A stretch of 64,000 bases of DNA, taken from Pseudomonadales bacterium. Lineage in GTDB: Bacteria > Pseudomonadota > Gammaproteobacteria > Pseudomonadales > Pseudohongiellaceae. The stretch covers positions 682,001-746,000 of the forward strand of contig JACKOJ010000001.1 of NCBI GenBank assembly GCA_024234325.1. The letters run 5' to 3'. Below the pieces are notes generated by a model. The model worked only from the letters and a program-made list of their open reading frames with translations, ran no database searches and was not told the origin of the DNA. The position numbers and the translations under genes are program-made. Within the stretch, counting starts at the first letter, position 1. The number at the start of each line of letters is the position of its first letter. This document shows positions 55,008-63,519 of this stretch, piece after piece.

Positions 55008-56573
55008 ATGACGGATGGACGTGTGCACATCACCTCGCAGGAAGGCCGGACTGTCTATCACAATCCGGGCCGCAGCCTGCTTGTCGAACAGGCCCTGCAG
55101 CGCGGCGAGGGGCAGCTTGCGGACAACGGCGCCCTGGTAGTCCAGACGGGTGCCCGCACGGGGCGCAGCCCCAAGGATCGTTTTATCGTCCGCGAGCCCG
55201 GCACCGAATCCCTGATCGACTGGGGAGCCGTCAATATCGCCACCACCCCCGCGCACTTTGAGGCACTTTGGCAACGGGTCAGCGCCTATCTGCATGAGCG
55301 CGATGCCTTCATCAGCGAGCTGCACGTAGGAGCGCATCCTGCCTACTACCAGCCCGTGCGCGTCCATACCGATACTGCCTGGCACTGCCTGTTCGCCAAC
55401 ACCCTGTTCATCCGCGCCGAGGTGTTCAACCCGGCAAACAAGAATCCCTGGCAGGTCATGAGCGCGCCAGGCTTTGTGTGCGAACCGGAACGGGATGGCA
55501 CGCACAGCGATGCTGCCGTCATGATCGATCTGGCCAATCGGCGCGTACTGCTGGCGGGCATGCGCTACGCCGGCGAGATGAAAAAATCCATGTTTGCCGT
55601 GCAGAATTTTCTATTGCCGGAACACCAGGTACTCCCCATGCACTGCTCTGCCAACGTCGGTGCACAGGGCGATGTCTGCCTGTTCTTCGGACTGTCAGGC
55701 ACCGGCAAGACCACGCTGTCGGCAGATGAGTCCCGTTACCTGATCGGCGACGACGAGCACGGCTGGGGCGAAGGTACCGTGTTCAATCTGGAAGGCGGCT
55801 GTTACGCCAAATGTATTGACCTGAGCCGGAAGAATGAACCGGTCATCTGGAATGCGATCCGCTTTCCCGCGGTGCTGGAGAACGTGGTGATTGACCCGGA
55901 AACCCGCATCGCCGACTACAGCGACACACACCTGACCCAGAATACCCGCGCCGCCTATCCGCTCGACCACATCGAGGCGCGCATGGCGGACAATCTGGCC
56001 GGCGAGCCTGGTGCAATCATTTTCCTGACCTGCGACCTGACCGGCGTACTGCCGCCCGTGGCACTGCTGTCCAAGGAGGCCGCCGCCTATCATTTCCTCA
56101 GCGGCTACACCGCCCTGGTGGGCTCCACTGAAGTCGGCGTGGGCGATGGCATACAGTCAACCTTCTCCGCCTGCTTCGGCGCGCCCTTCTTTCCACGCCC
56201 TGCCGGTGTCTACGCCGAGCTGCTGATGAAACGAATCGAGGCCTTCGGGAGTCAGGTATATCTGGTGAACACCGGTTGGACGGGGGGTCCCCTGGGTACC
56301 GGCAAACGCTTCAGCATTCCACAGACCCGCGCCATCATCGCGGCCATACACAGTGGTGCGCTGAAGGAGGTGCCCACGGAGCACCTCGATGCCATGAACC
56401 TCGACATCCCGGCAAACGTGCCGGGTGTGGACAGCGCGTTGCTGAACCCGAGAAAGGCCTGGTCCAGCCCGCAGGCTTACGATGCACGCGCAGAGGAACT
56501 GGTGAAACAGTTCAAGAAGAATTTCGAAAAGTTCAGGGTCTCCACGGAGATCCAGGCCGCCGGCCCTCGTTAA
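55008..56573 (+). CDS. pckA: Phosphoenolpyruvate carboxykinase (ATP)
   Basis: This 521-residue enzyme converts oxaloacetate to PEP in gluconeogenesis. It has TGARTGRSPKDRFIV, the kinase P-loop FGLSGTGKTTLSAD, GDDEHGWGEGTVFNLEGGCYAKCI and TGWTGGPLGTGKRF. Length is slightly under the usual 530-540. It follows yrfG-hslR as in enterics and Pseudomonas. Confidence 0.96.
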   Translation: MTDGRVHITSQEGRTVYHNPGRSLLVEQALQRGEGQLADNGALVVQTGARTGRSPKDRFIVREPGTESLIDWGAVNIATTPAHFEALWQRVSAYLHERDAFISELHVGAHPAYYQPVRVHTDTAWHCLFANTLFIRAEVFNPANKNPWQVMSAPGFVCEPERDGTHSDAAVMIDLANRRVLLAGMRYAGEMKKSMFAVQNFLLPEHQVLPMHCSANVGAQGDVCLFFGLSGTGKTTLSADESRYLIGDDEHGWGEGTVFNLEGGCYAKCIDLSRKNEPVIWNAIRFPAVLENVVIDPETRIADYSDTHLTQNTRAAYPLDHIEARMADNLAGEPGAIIFLTCDLTGVLPPVALLSKEAAAYHFLSGYTALVGSTEVGVGDGIQSTFSACFGAPFFPRPAGVYAELLMKRIEAFGSQVYLVNTGWTGGPLGTGKRFSIPQTRAIIAAIHSGALKEVPTEHLDAMNLDIPANVPGVDSALLNPRKAWSSPQAYDARAEELVKQFKKNFEKFRVSTEIQAAGPR

Positions 56574-56627
56574 CGGACACTTTACTGGCACCGGATGGCA
56601 CCCGGTGCACACGCATGAGGATGCAGA

Positions 56628-58214
56628 TTGACTACAACATTGGAAGACAGCCTGTCGCGATTCGAGCTTCCCGAATTTCCCCCTGCATGGGGAGAAATCC
56701 GGCGCGGGGTCGAGAAAGAAAGCCTGCGGGTCACCCATCAGGGATATCTGGCACAGACCCGGCACCCTACCTGCCTGGGCTCTACGCTGACACATCCCCA
56801 TATTACGACCGATTATTCCGAAGCCCTGCTGGAGCTGATCACCCCCGTCAGCACCAGCATCGAGGAGACGCTGTCGTTCCTGCACGACCTGCACACTTAC
56901 ACCTACAGCGTGTTGCCGGAGGGTGAACGTCTGTGGGTCTCCAGCATGCCCTGCCTGGTAGAAAGTGATGAGCAGATTCCGCTGGCACAGTACGGCAGTT
57001 CCAATATCGGTCGCCTGAAGACGCTTTACCGCGAAGGTCTCGGCCATCGCTATGGCCGCGCCATGCAGACCATTGCGGGCATTCATTACAATTTTTCCAT
57101 GCCCGATGCGTTCTGGCCACGTTACCGCGAGATCCGCAAGTCCACTCTCGACCTGCAGGCCTTCCAGACACAGCAGTACCTGGGCTTAATCCGCAATTTC
57201 CATCGCCACTCCTGGCTGCTGCCCTATCTGTTCGGGGCCTCGCCCGCCGTGTCGAAATGTTTTACCCAGGGACGAGCCCACGAGCTGGAAGAGTTCGATT
57301 CGCGCACGTATTACAAGCCCTATGCGACAGCCCTGCGTATGGGCAATCTCGGCTACAAGAGCGAAGCACAGCAATCCCTGTTTGTCTGCTACAACGATCT
57401 GGCGCACTACCTGGACAGCCTGCAGAACGCTCTCTCAACGCCCTATCCCCCCTATCAGAAAATCGGGCTGAAGAAGGACGACCAATACCTGCAGATCAAC
57501 ACCAATCTTCTGCAACTGGAAAATGAGTTTTATGGCACCATTCGACCGAAGCGAGTGGGGCAATCAGGCGAGCGTCCCCTGAACCTGCTGCGGGAATATG
57601 GCATCCAGTACATTGAAGTGCGCATTCTGGATCTCAACCCCTACCTGCCCATTGGGCTCGACGTGGAACAGGTCCGCTTCCTCGACGCCTTCCTGCTCCA
57701 TTGCCTGTTGCGGGACAGCCCGATGTGCACACGCGAAAGCAATGCGGAAATCGAGAGCAACCTGGCACTTGTGGTCAATGAAGGGCGACGCCCCGGGCTG
57801 ACACTGTCACGCGACGGTCAGCCTGTGCCGTTCTCGCAGTGGGCACAGGACCTGTTGCAGGACATCCAGCACGCTGCCAGGCTGCTGGATGCCATACACA
57901 GCACCGACGCCTATTCGCGGGCGTGTGCGGCGCAATGCGCAAAAGTGGCAGACCCGGCACAGACACCGTCTGCCCGTTTGCTGCAGGATATGAGGAATGC
58001 CGGTCGGCCTTTCTGCGGCTTCACGATGAGCCAGGCAACGGCCACCGAGCAGTATTTCCGCAGGCAGACACTGCCCGAAGCAACGCTGAAGGAATTCCAG
58101 CGCATCAGCCGCCAGTCCCTGCAGGACCAGGCTGACATCGAGGCAAGCGATACGCTGGGTTTTGATGAGTTTCTGGCGCAGTGGAACGCTATTGCTGAAT
58201 CACATACGACGTGA
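56628..58214 (+). CDS. gshA: Glutamate-cysteine ligase (type 1)
   Basis: This 528-residue enzyme catalyses the first step of glutathione synthesis. It has RGVEKESLRVTHQGYLA, TDYSEALLELITP, GIHYNFSMPD and YIEVRILDLNP, matching the E. coli-type family (518 residues). The TTG start (TTTLEDSLSRF) has GAGGA upstream. The 3' end overlaps the convergent FliL-like gene by 26 bp. Confidence 0.96.
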   Translation: MTTTLEDSLSRFELPEFPPAWGEIRRGVEKESLRVTHQGYLAQTRHPTCLGSTLTHPHITTDYSEALLELITPVSTSIEETLSFLHDLHTYTYSVLPEGERLWVSSMPCLVESDEQIPLAQYGSSNIGRLKTLYREGLGHRYGRAMQTIAGIHYNFSMPDAFWPRYREIRKSTLDLQAFQTQQYLGLIRNFHRHSWLLPYLFGASPAVSKCFTQGRAHELEEFDSRTYYKPYATALRMGNLGYKSEAQQSLFVCYNDLAHYLDSLQNALSTPYPPYQKIGLKKDDQYLQINTNLLQLENEFYGTIRPKRVGQSGERPLNLLREYGIQYIEVRILDLNPYLPIGLDVEQVRFLDAFLLHCLLRDSPMCTRESNAEIESNLALVVNEGRRPGLTLSRDGQPVPFSQWAQDLLQDIQHAARLLDAIHSTDAYSRACAAQCAKVADPAQTPSARLLQDMRNAGRPFCGFTMSQATATEQYFRRQTLPEATLKEFQRISRQSLQDQADIEASDTLGFDEFLAQWNAIAESHTT

Positions 58215-58620
58215 AGTAGACTTCGAGAATATCCGTGGAACCCGAGCCTTCCACGAAATCGATTGCTTCGCGGATTCGCTCCAGTGCTTCTTCGCGAAGA
58301 TGCTCTTTTCCTTCTGTGGAGGTCAGGTTTTCTTCCAGTTGACTGGAAAACAGCTCAATAAGCTGGTTGCGGATGTAGGGCATGTGGTGACGCAACAATT
58401 CATCCGCAGGACGCTTGGTGCGGACGGTGACATCAACCTTCAGGTAGCGCAGCCTGCCGCCACCATCGTAGTTGGTCACGAAACTGGGGCTGAGCTCCAC
58501 ATAGGGAAACTCGCTGTTGCTGCCCGGCGCCGGGGCAGAGGACGCAAATACCGGGCTGATCTGCACGGCGGCACCCACCATGGCGGCGAAGGCAAGGCAA
58601 AGCGATAGTTTTTTCAGCAT
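58189..58620 (-). CDS. FliL-like protein (orphan)
   Basis: This 143-residue protein has a signal or membrane segment (about residues 5-27) and a FliL-like domain. Recognisable parts are FPYVELSPSFVTNY, RYLKVDVTVRTKR, HHMPYIRNQLIELFSSQ and LREEALERIREAI. FliL supports flagellar stators in the periplasm, but no flagellar gene is near. Such orphan FliL-like proteins occur next to gshA or dsbB in other Gammaproteobacteria, to my recollection. The 3' end overlaps gshA by 26 bp. Confidence 0.82.
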   Translation of the reverse strand: MLKKLSLCLAFAAMVGAAVQISPVFASSAPAPGSNSEFPYVELSPSFVTNYDGGGRLRYLKVDVTVRTKRPADELLRHHMPYIRNQLIELFSSQLEENLTSTEGKEHLREEALERIREAIDFVEGSGSTDILEVYFTSYVIQQ

Positions 58621-58848
58621 GGCGAAACCCTTTCTGTCATTTTGCCGAGGCAGTATGCCATATATCGGCAGGCCGAACGATTTACTGAACCACTCACAAG
58701 CGCGTTACAAACTCTGACCGCCGTTTCCGGCGTATACATCCCGGAAGAATTGTTTACAATGAGTCCCCTGTTTGCTCGCAATGCCCATCAGCATATAAAA
58801 AGCACAATTAAATCATCCGGTTAACCCTATACTGCAGTGAGTTCTACG

Positions 58849-59361
58849 ATGGCAAATTCTCTTCTCGCGCTGGTACCCCGCTCCCGCACACTCAATCTGC
58901 TGATCTTTCTGGCCTGCACCTCGATCATCGGGGTTGCCCTGTACATGGAACACGTGATGCTGCTGCAGCCCTGCGGGCTGTGTATCACCCAGCGCGTCTT
59001 CGTCATTCTGGTCGGCTTCATCTGCCTCGCCTCTGCAGTTCACAACCCCGGTGAAACCGGGGTCCGCAATTATGCGCTGGCGGCTGCGGCGGCCTGTGTT
59101 GCCGGGGGCTATTTCGCGGGCCGCCAGATCTGGTTGCAGCATCTGCCCGAAGATCAGGTACCCGCGTGCGGTCCGGGTCTCAGCTATATCATGGACAATT
59201 TCCCGCTGATGGACCTGCTGTCTTTCCTGCTCAAGGGCGACGGCAACTGCGCGGAAGTAAGCTGGCGCTTCCTGGGCCTGCTCTCCATTGCCGAACTGTC
59301 CATGCTTGGCTTCATCGGCCTGATCGCGCTGTGTCTGTTCCAGGCCTTCCGCAAGAATTAG
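58849..59361 (+). CDS. dsbB: Disulfide bond formation protein DsbB
   Basis: This 170-residue inner membrane protein has four hydrophobic segments and the two redox cysteine pairs: CGLC (residues 42-45) and a second pair near 107 and 134, with GNC. It reoxidises DsbA using quinones. A GTG four codons upstream (58837) is an alternative start; neither has a strong ribosome site. It converges on the TVP38-flavoprotein gene. Confidence 0.94.
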   Translation: MANSLLALVPRSRTLNLLIFLACTSIIGVALYMEHVMLLQPCGLCITQRVFVILVGFICLASAVHNPGETGVRNYALAAAAACVAGGYFAGRQIWLQHLPEDQVPACGPGLSYIMDNFPLMDLLSFLLKGDGNCAEVSWRFLGLLSIAELSMLGFIGLIALCLFQAFRKN

Positions 59362-59373
59362 GAACGGTTCCCT

Positions 59374-61509
59374 CTAACTTCGCCGCCAGCGAAAGAAGCG
59401 CTCGGCCCACGGCAGCAGATGGGCCGGGATGCGGGCGCTGCGCCAGGCATTGGCGGTAAAGCGGTTTGCCTCTCCCAGTGTCGGGTAGACATGGGTTGTG
59501 GCGGCAATCTTCTTCAGACCCAGGCCGTGAGTCATGGCCAGCACAAACTCCGCCAGCAACTCCCCCGCGTGATAACCCACAATCGTAGCGCCCAGAATGC
59601 GATCGGAACCGGGCTGGGTCAGCACCTTCACGAAGCCATGAGCCTCACTGTCGGCAATGGCCCGATCGAGGTCGTCGATGCCATATCGCGTCACCTCGTA
59701 GGCAATGTCCTGCGCCCGTGCCTCCTCCTCACTCAGGCCCACCCGGGCAATCTCGGGGTCGGTAAAGGTTACCCAGGGCACCACGCGGTAGTGAATGGCA
59801 GTGGGCTTCAAACGTCCCAACAAGGCATTGAGCACGGCATACCAGGCCTGATAGGACGCCATGTGCGTAAACTGGTAAGGGCCCGCAACGTCTCCGCAGG
59901 CATAAATGCTCGGATAGATTGTTTGCAGATAGGCATTCACCTCGATGCTGCCCCGTGAAGTCAGGGGCATCTGCAGTGCCTCCAGACCAAAGCCCTCGAC
60001 GTTGGGCTTGCGGCCCACAGCCACCAGAATCCGGTCGAACGGCAAAGCCTGCTCCCCGTCGGCAGTCGCAACAATCGCCACCCCGCCATCGGTCTGTTGC
60101 TCGATGCGTTTGACCACCGCGTCCGTCATCACCTGAATGCCGTCGTGACGGAAACGCTCACCGACCAGCGCAGCCACCTCCTCGTCTTCCCGTGGCAGCA
60201 GACGCGGAGCCTGATCCACCAGCGTAACCTTTGACCCGAGGCGGGCAAAACTCTGTGCCAGCTCGCAGCCGATTGGGCCGCCCCCCAGAACCAGCAGACG
60301 TTCGGGCAATTCGCGCAAATCCCACAGGGTGTCCGAGGTGAGATAAGCCGTTTCTTCCAGCCCTGGAATATCGGGCACAAAGGGCCTCGCCCCGGTGGCC
60401 ACCACAATGGCACGGGTGCTGATCTCCCTGTCCCCGACCTGCACCGTCCACGGGGAGGTAATGACGGCCTCGCCGGAGACGCATTCCACTCCCAGCCCGG
60501 TGTAGCGCTCCACAGAATCGTGGGGCTCTATCGCACTCACCACCTCTCGAACGCGCTGCATCACGCGGGCAAAATGCACCTTCACATCGACCTTCTCCAG
60601 ACCAAACTGCTCCGCCCGGCGCAGATAGTCGGCAATTCGGGCACTGCGGATCAGCGCCTTGCTGGGCACGCACCCCGTGTTCAGGCAATCACCGCCCATG
60701 CGATGTTTTTCGATCAGCACCACCTTCGCCTTCGCACCTGCCGCGATGATGGCCGACACCAGCCCGGCAGAACCCGCACCAATGACCACCACATTGGCAT
60801 CGAAGCGACGCGGACGGGCGAATTCCTTCGGCGGCTTGCGGCGACGCAACAGGCCGAGAATGCTCCGGGCGACCCAGGGCAGAATGCCCAGCAGGGCGAA
60901 GGACAGGATCAGGCCCGGATTCACCAGACCGGACAGGGAGTCGATCCGCCCCAGCTCGGCACCGGCATTCACATACACCGCAGTCCCCAGCAACATGCCG
61001 ATCTGGCTGACAATGAAATAGGTCGAGACACGGATCGGTGTCAGGCCCATCACAAGATTGACCAGGAAGAAAGGGAACACCGGCACCATACGAAGACTGA
61101 AGAGATAGAACGCACCGTCACGCGCCACCCCGGCGTTGATTGACCTGAGCGACGCGCCGAAACGTGCCTGCACCCAGTCCCGCAGCAACCAGCGTGAGCT
61201 AAGAAACGCCAGCGTGGCACCGATGGTGCTGGCGAAAGAAACCAGCAACAGGCCCCACAGCAGCCCGAACACGGCACCGCCCACCAGGGTGACCACCGTT
61301 GCCCCCGGAATCGACAGCGCGGTGACGACAACATAGATCACAAAATACAGCCCTGCGGCCTCGGCGAAGTGATCTCGCGTATAGTCCTGCATGACGCCCA
61401 ACTGCGACTGCACGTAAGCGAGCGATAGATAATCCCCGAGATCGAACACGAAGTACGCCAGCAGGGCGGCCACAAACAGCGCCACCAGTATCAATTTCAG
61501 TTTGCTCAT
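59374..61509 (-). CDS. TVP38/DedA-like membrane domain fused to a mercuric-reductase-like flavoprotein
   Basis: This 711-residue fusion has an N-terminal polytopic TVP38/TMEM64 domain (about 1-225, with GATVVTLVGGAVFG and FSLRMVPVFPFFLVN). It is followed by a class I pyridine nucleotide-disulfide oxidoreductase (about 240-711). The latter has the FAD motif VVIGAGSAGLVSA, redox pair GGDCLNTGCVPSKAL (about residue 273), the NAD(P) motif VLGGGPIGCELAQ and the C-terminal HVYPTLGEA with the His partner. It lacks an N-terminal mercury-binding HMA domain and any mer genes nearby. Its substrate is unknown; a membrane-tethered thiol redox role is inference. Confidence 0.9.
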   Translation of the reverse strand: MSKLKLILVALFVAALLAYFVFDLGDYLSLAYVQSQLGVMQDYTRDHFAEAAGLYFVIYVVVTALSIPGATVVTLVGGAVFGLLWGLLLVSFASTIGATLAFLSSRWLLRDWVQARFGASLRSINAGVARDGAFYLFSLRMVPVFPFFLVNLVMGLTPIRVSTYFIVSQIGMLLGTAVYVNAGAELGRIDSLSGLVNPGLILSFALLGILPWVARSILGLLRRRKPPKEFARPRRFDANVVVIGAGSAGLVSAIIAAGAKAKVVLIEKHRMGGDCLNTGCVPSKALIRSARIADYLRRAEQFGLEKVDVKVHFARVMQRVREVVSAIEPHDSVERYTGLGVECVSGEAVITSPWTVQVGDREISTRAIVVATGARPFVPDIPGLEETAYLTSDTLWDLRELPERLLVLGGGPIGCELAQSFARLGSKVTLVDQAPRLLPREDEEVAALVGERFRHDGIQVMTDAVVKRIEQQTDGGVAIVATADGEQALPFDRILVAVGRKPNVEGFGLEALQMPLTSRGSIEVNAYLQTIYPSIYACGDVAGPYQFTHMASYQAWYAVLNALLGRLKPTAIHYRVVPWVTFTDPEIARVGLSEEEARAQDIAYEVTRYGIDDLDRAIADSEAHGFVKVLTQPGSDRILGATIVGYHAGELLAEFVLAMTHGLGLKKIAATTHVYPTLGEANRFTANAWRSARIPAHLLPWAERFFRWRRS

Positions 61510-61584
61510 GGAATTCCCTTGTCCCGTGTTTCTGTCGATTGGACTGCGGAGCGCGCTGCGAGTTACAAACGCCCCGGTTTCTTC

Positions 61585-61612
61585 TTGCCATCAGGGATTG
61601 ATATGCTATAAC
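61585..61612 (+). promoter_or_regulatory. hemB promoter
   Basis: TTGCCA (61585-61590) and TATAAC (61607-61612) at 16-bp spacing match the sigma-70 consensus at five positions each. They lie 34 bp before the hemB start codon. Confidence 0.6.
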
Positions 61613-61645
61613 GCTTCGTTGTTGCCAACAGCCCGAGATTTGACC

Positions 61646-62677
61646 GTGCCAAACGATACCACAAAGCCCTCTCACGCCAGTGCCCGCGTATTCCCGACCA
61701 CCCGTATGCGCCGCATGCGCCGGGACGAATTCAGCCGCCGCCTGATGCGGGAAACACGGCTCACCACCGATGACCTGATCTACCCGATGTTCATTGTGGA
61801 GGGCGAAGCCCAGCGCCAGCCGATTCCGTCCATGCCGGGCATCGAGCGACTCAGCATTGACGAGCTGCTGAAGGAAGCAAAGGAACTGGTGGCGCTGAAC
61901 ATTCCCGCCATCGCCCTGTTTCCCTCGCCCAGGCAGGACAGCAAGTCCCTGGATGGCCGTGAGGCCTGGAACCCGAATGGCCTGGTCCAGCGCGCCGTGA
62001 AGGCACTCAAGCAGGCCTGCCCGGACCTCGGCATCATCACCGACGTGGCACTCGATCCGTATACGACCCATGGGCAGGACGGGATCATTGACGAGAGCGG
62101 TTATGTGCTCAACGACGAGACTGTCGCAGCCCTCATCCGCCAGGCACTCTCTCATGCCGATGCCGGTGCGGATGTAGTGGCCCCATCCGACATGATGGAT
62201 GGCCGCATCGGTGCCATCCGTCAGGCGCTGGAAGAGGCCGGACATATCCATACCCGAATTCTGGCCTATTCCGCCAAGTACGCCTCCAGCTACTACGGCC
62301 CCTTCCGCGACGCGGTGGGCTCCAGTGGCAATCTCGGCAAGGGCAACAAGCACACCTACCAGATGGACGTGGCCAACACGGACGAAGCCCTGCACGAAGT
62401 GGCCCTGGACCTGGCCGAAGGCGCCGACATGATCATGGTAAAGCCGGGCATGCCCTATCTGGACATCGTGCGGCGCGTGAAGGATGAGTTCGGTGCCCCG
62501 ACCCTGGTCTATCAGGTCAGCGGTGAATACGCGATGCACATGGCTGCCGCCCAGAACGGCTGGCTCGACGAATCCGCCGTAGCCATGGAATCACTCGTCT
62601 CGATCAAACGGGCGGGGGCCGATGCCATTCTGACCTATTTCGCCAAAAAGGTGGCGCAGATGCTGAAGTCTGGCTGA
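61646..62677 (+). CDS. hemB: Delta-aminolevulinic acid dehydratase (porphobilinogen synthase)
   Basis: This 343-residue enzyme condenses two ALA molecules to porphobilinogen in haem synthesis. Catalytic lysines lie in RILAYSAKYASSYYGPFRD and MIMVKPGMPYLDIV. The metal loop lacks the three zinc cysteines and reads ITDVALDPYTTHGQDGI, indicating a magnesium-type enzyme as in Pseudomonas. The GTG at 61646 lies just behind a good promoter; the longer frame would run upstream of it. Confidence 0.94.
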   Translation: MPNDTTKPSHASARVFPTTRMRRMRRDEFSRRLMRETRLTTDDLIYPMFIVEGEAQRQPIPSMPGIERLSIDELLKEAKELVALNIPAIALFPSPRQDSKSLDGREAWNPNGLVQRAVKALKQACPDLGIITDVALDPYTTHGQDGIIDESGYVLNDETVAALIRQALSHADAGADVVAPSDMMDGRIGAIRQALEEAGHIHTRILAYSAKYASSYYGPFRDAVGSSGNLGKGNKHTYQMDVANTDEALHEVALDLAEGADMIMVKPGMPYLDIVRRVKDEFGAPTLVYQVSGEYAMHMAAAQNGWLDESAVAMESLVSIKRAGADAILTYFAKKVAQMLKSG

Positions 62678-62704
62678 TGTCGGCGTTCGATGAAAAATTC
62701 ACAC

Positions 62705-62732
62705 TTGAAACCCGCAGGACAGGCCTTATCAT
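62705..62732 (+). promoter_or_regulatory. Candidate trxA promoter and structured leader
   Basis: TTGAAA (62705-62710) and TATCAT (62727-62732) are spaced by 16 bp. The ~75-nt leader that follows has two perfect 6-bp hairpins, GCGCAG/CTGCGC (62749-62766) and AACCTG/CAGGTT (62769-62783), ahead of a GAAGGAA ribosome site. Confidence 0.5.
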
Positions 62733-62813
62733 AGTCACTCCCTGCACCGCGCAGCGGAACCTGCGCAAAACCTGCGACAGGTTCCCCCTACTCAACAATG
62801 GAAGGAATTACCT

Positions 62814-63140
62814 ATGAGCGACAACATCGTTCAGATCTCAGATGCCAGCTTCGAACAAGACGTGCTGCAGGCACCCGGCCCAGTATTGGTTGATTTCTGG
62901 GCAGAATGGTGTGGCCCGTGCAAGATGATCGCTCCCGTTCTGGAAGAACTGGCCGACGACTATGCCGGCAAACTCACGATTGCCAAGCTGAATATTGATT
63001 CAAATATCGCTACTGCCCCCAAATACGGCGTGCGCGGTATTCCGACACTGATGATCTTCAAGAACGGCGAAGTGGCAGGCACCAAAGTCGGGGCTCTTTC
63101 CCGCTCGCAACTGGCCGCGTTTATCGACAGCGTCATCTGA
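62814..63140 (+). CDS. trxA: Thioredoxin 1
   Basis: This 108-residue protein has the WCGPC active site at residues 32-36, the buried Asp in LVDFWAEW and the cis-Pro in RGIPTLMIF. It is the general cytoplasmic dithiol reductant. Placement just before rho is conserved in many Gammaproteobacteria. Confidence 0.98.
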   Translation: MSDNIVQISDASFEQDVLQAPGPVLVDFWAEWCGPCKMIAPVLEELADDYAGKLTIAKLNIDSNIATAPKYGVRGIPTLMIFKNGEVAGTKVGALSRSQLAAFIDSVI

Positions 63141-63519
63141 TCGCTGGCAAGTCCGACGGCACCGCTCTCCACCCATGTCTGCGGTGCCGCCTGGACGCGA
63201 CAGCCAGGGCAGGCAGCCTGGGTGTTTCCGACGCCAAGTCGTCACAAATAAAGACAAAATTTTTCTGGACAGCGTGAATTTCACGTTCTATATTGCGTTC
63301 ATCGTCGCATTCGACTGACGACCTTGTCTCTTATCTACTTGCTCCAGAACACGCTTTTCGAAGCAAAAACCCGTTTAACCATTACTTTTACTGAATAACA
63401 GCCAGACCATCTGTTTATAACCCTAACAAACCGTCAGATCCCAGAGCCGACCATCCGCGTTGCGCTTTGCCGCAGGTCCGGGTTTGTCCTTACCTTACCA
63501 ACCTACGTATCAAACCATC
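63141..63519 (+). other. trxA-rho intergenic region: stem-loop, rho promoter and leader
   Basis: This 379-bp gap has no recognised gene. A perfect 9-bp stem CGGCACCGC/GCGGTGCCG (63158-63190) follows trxA but lacks a T-run. TGGACA (63266-63271), 17 bp and TATATT (63289-63294) form a good sigma-70 promoter. The spacer contains the palindrome CGTGAA-T-TTCACG (63273-63285). About 220 nt of leader then precede rho, fitting the long rho leaders known in other bacteria, which mediate autoregulation. Confidence 0.6.
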
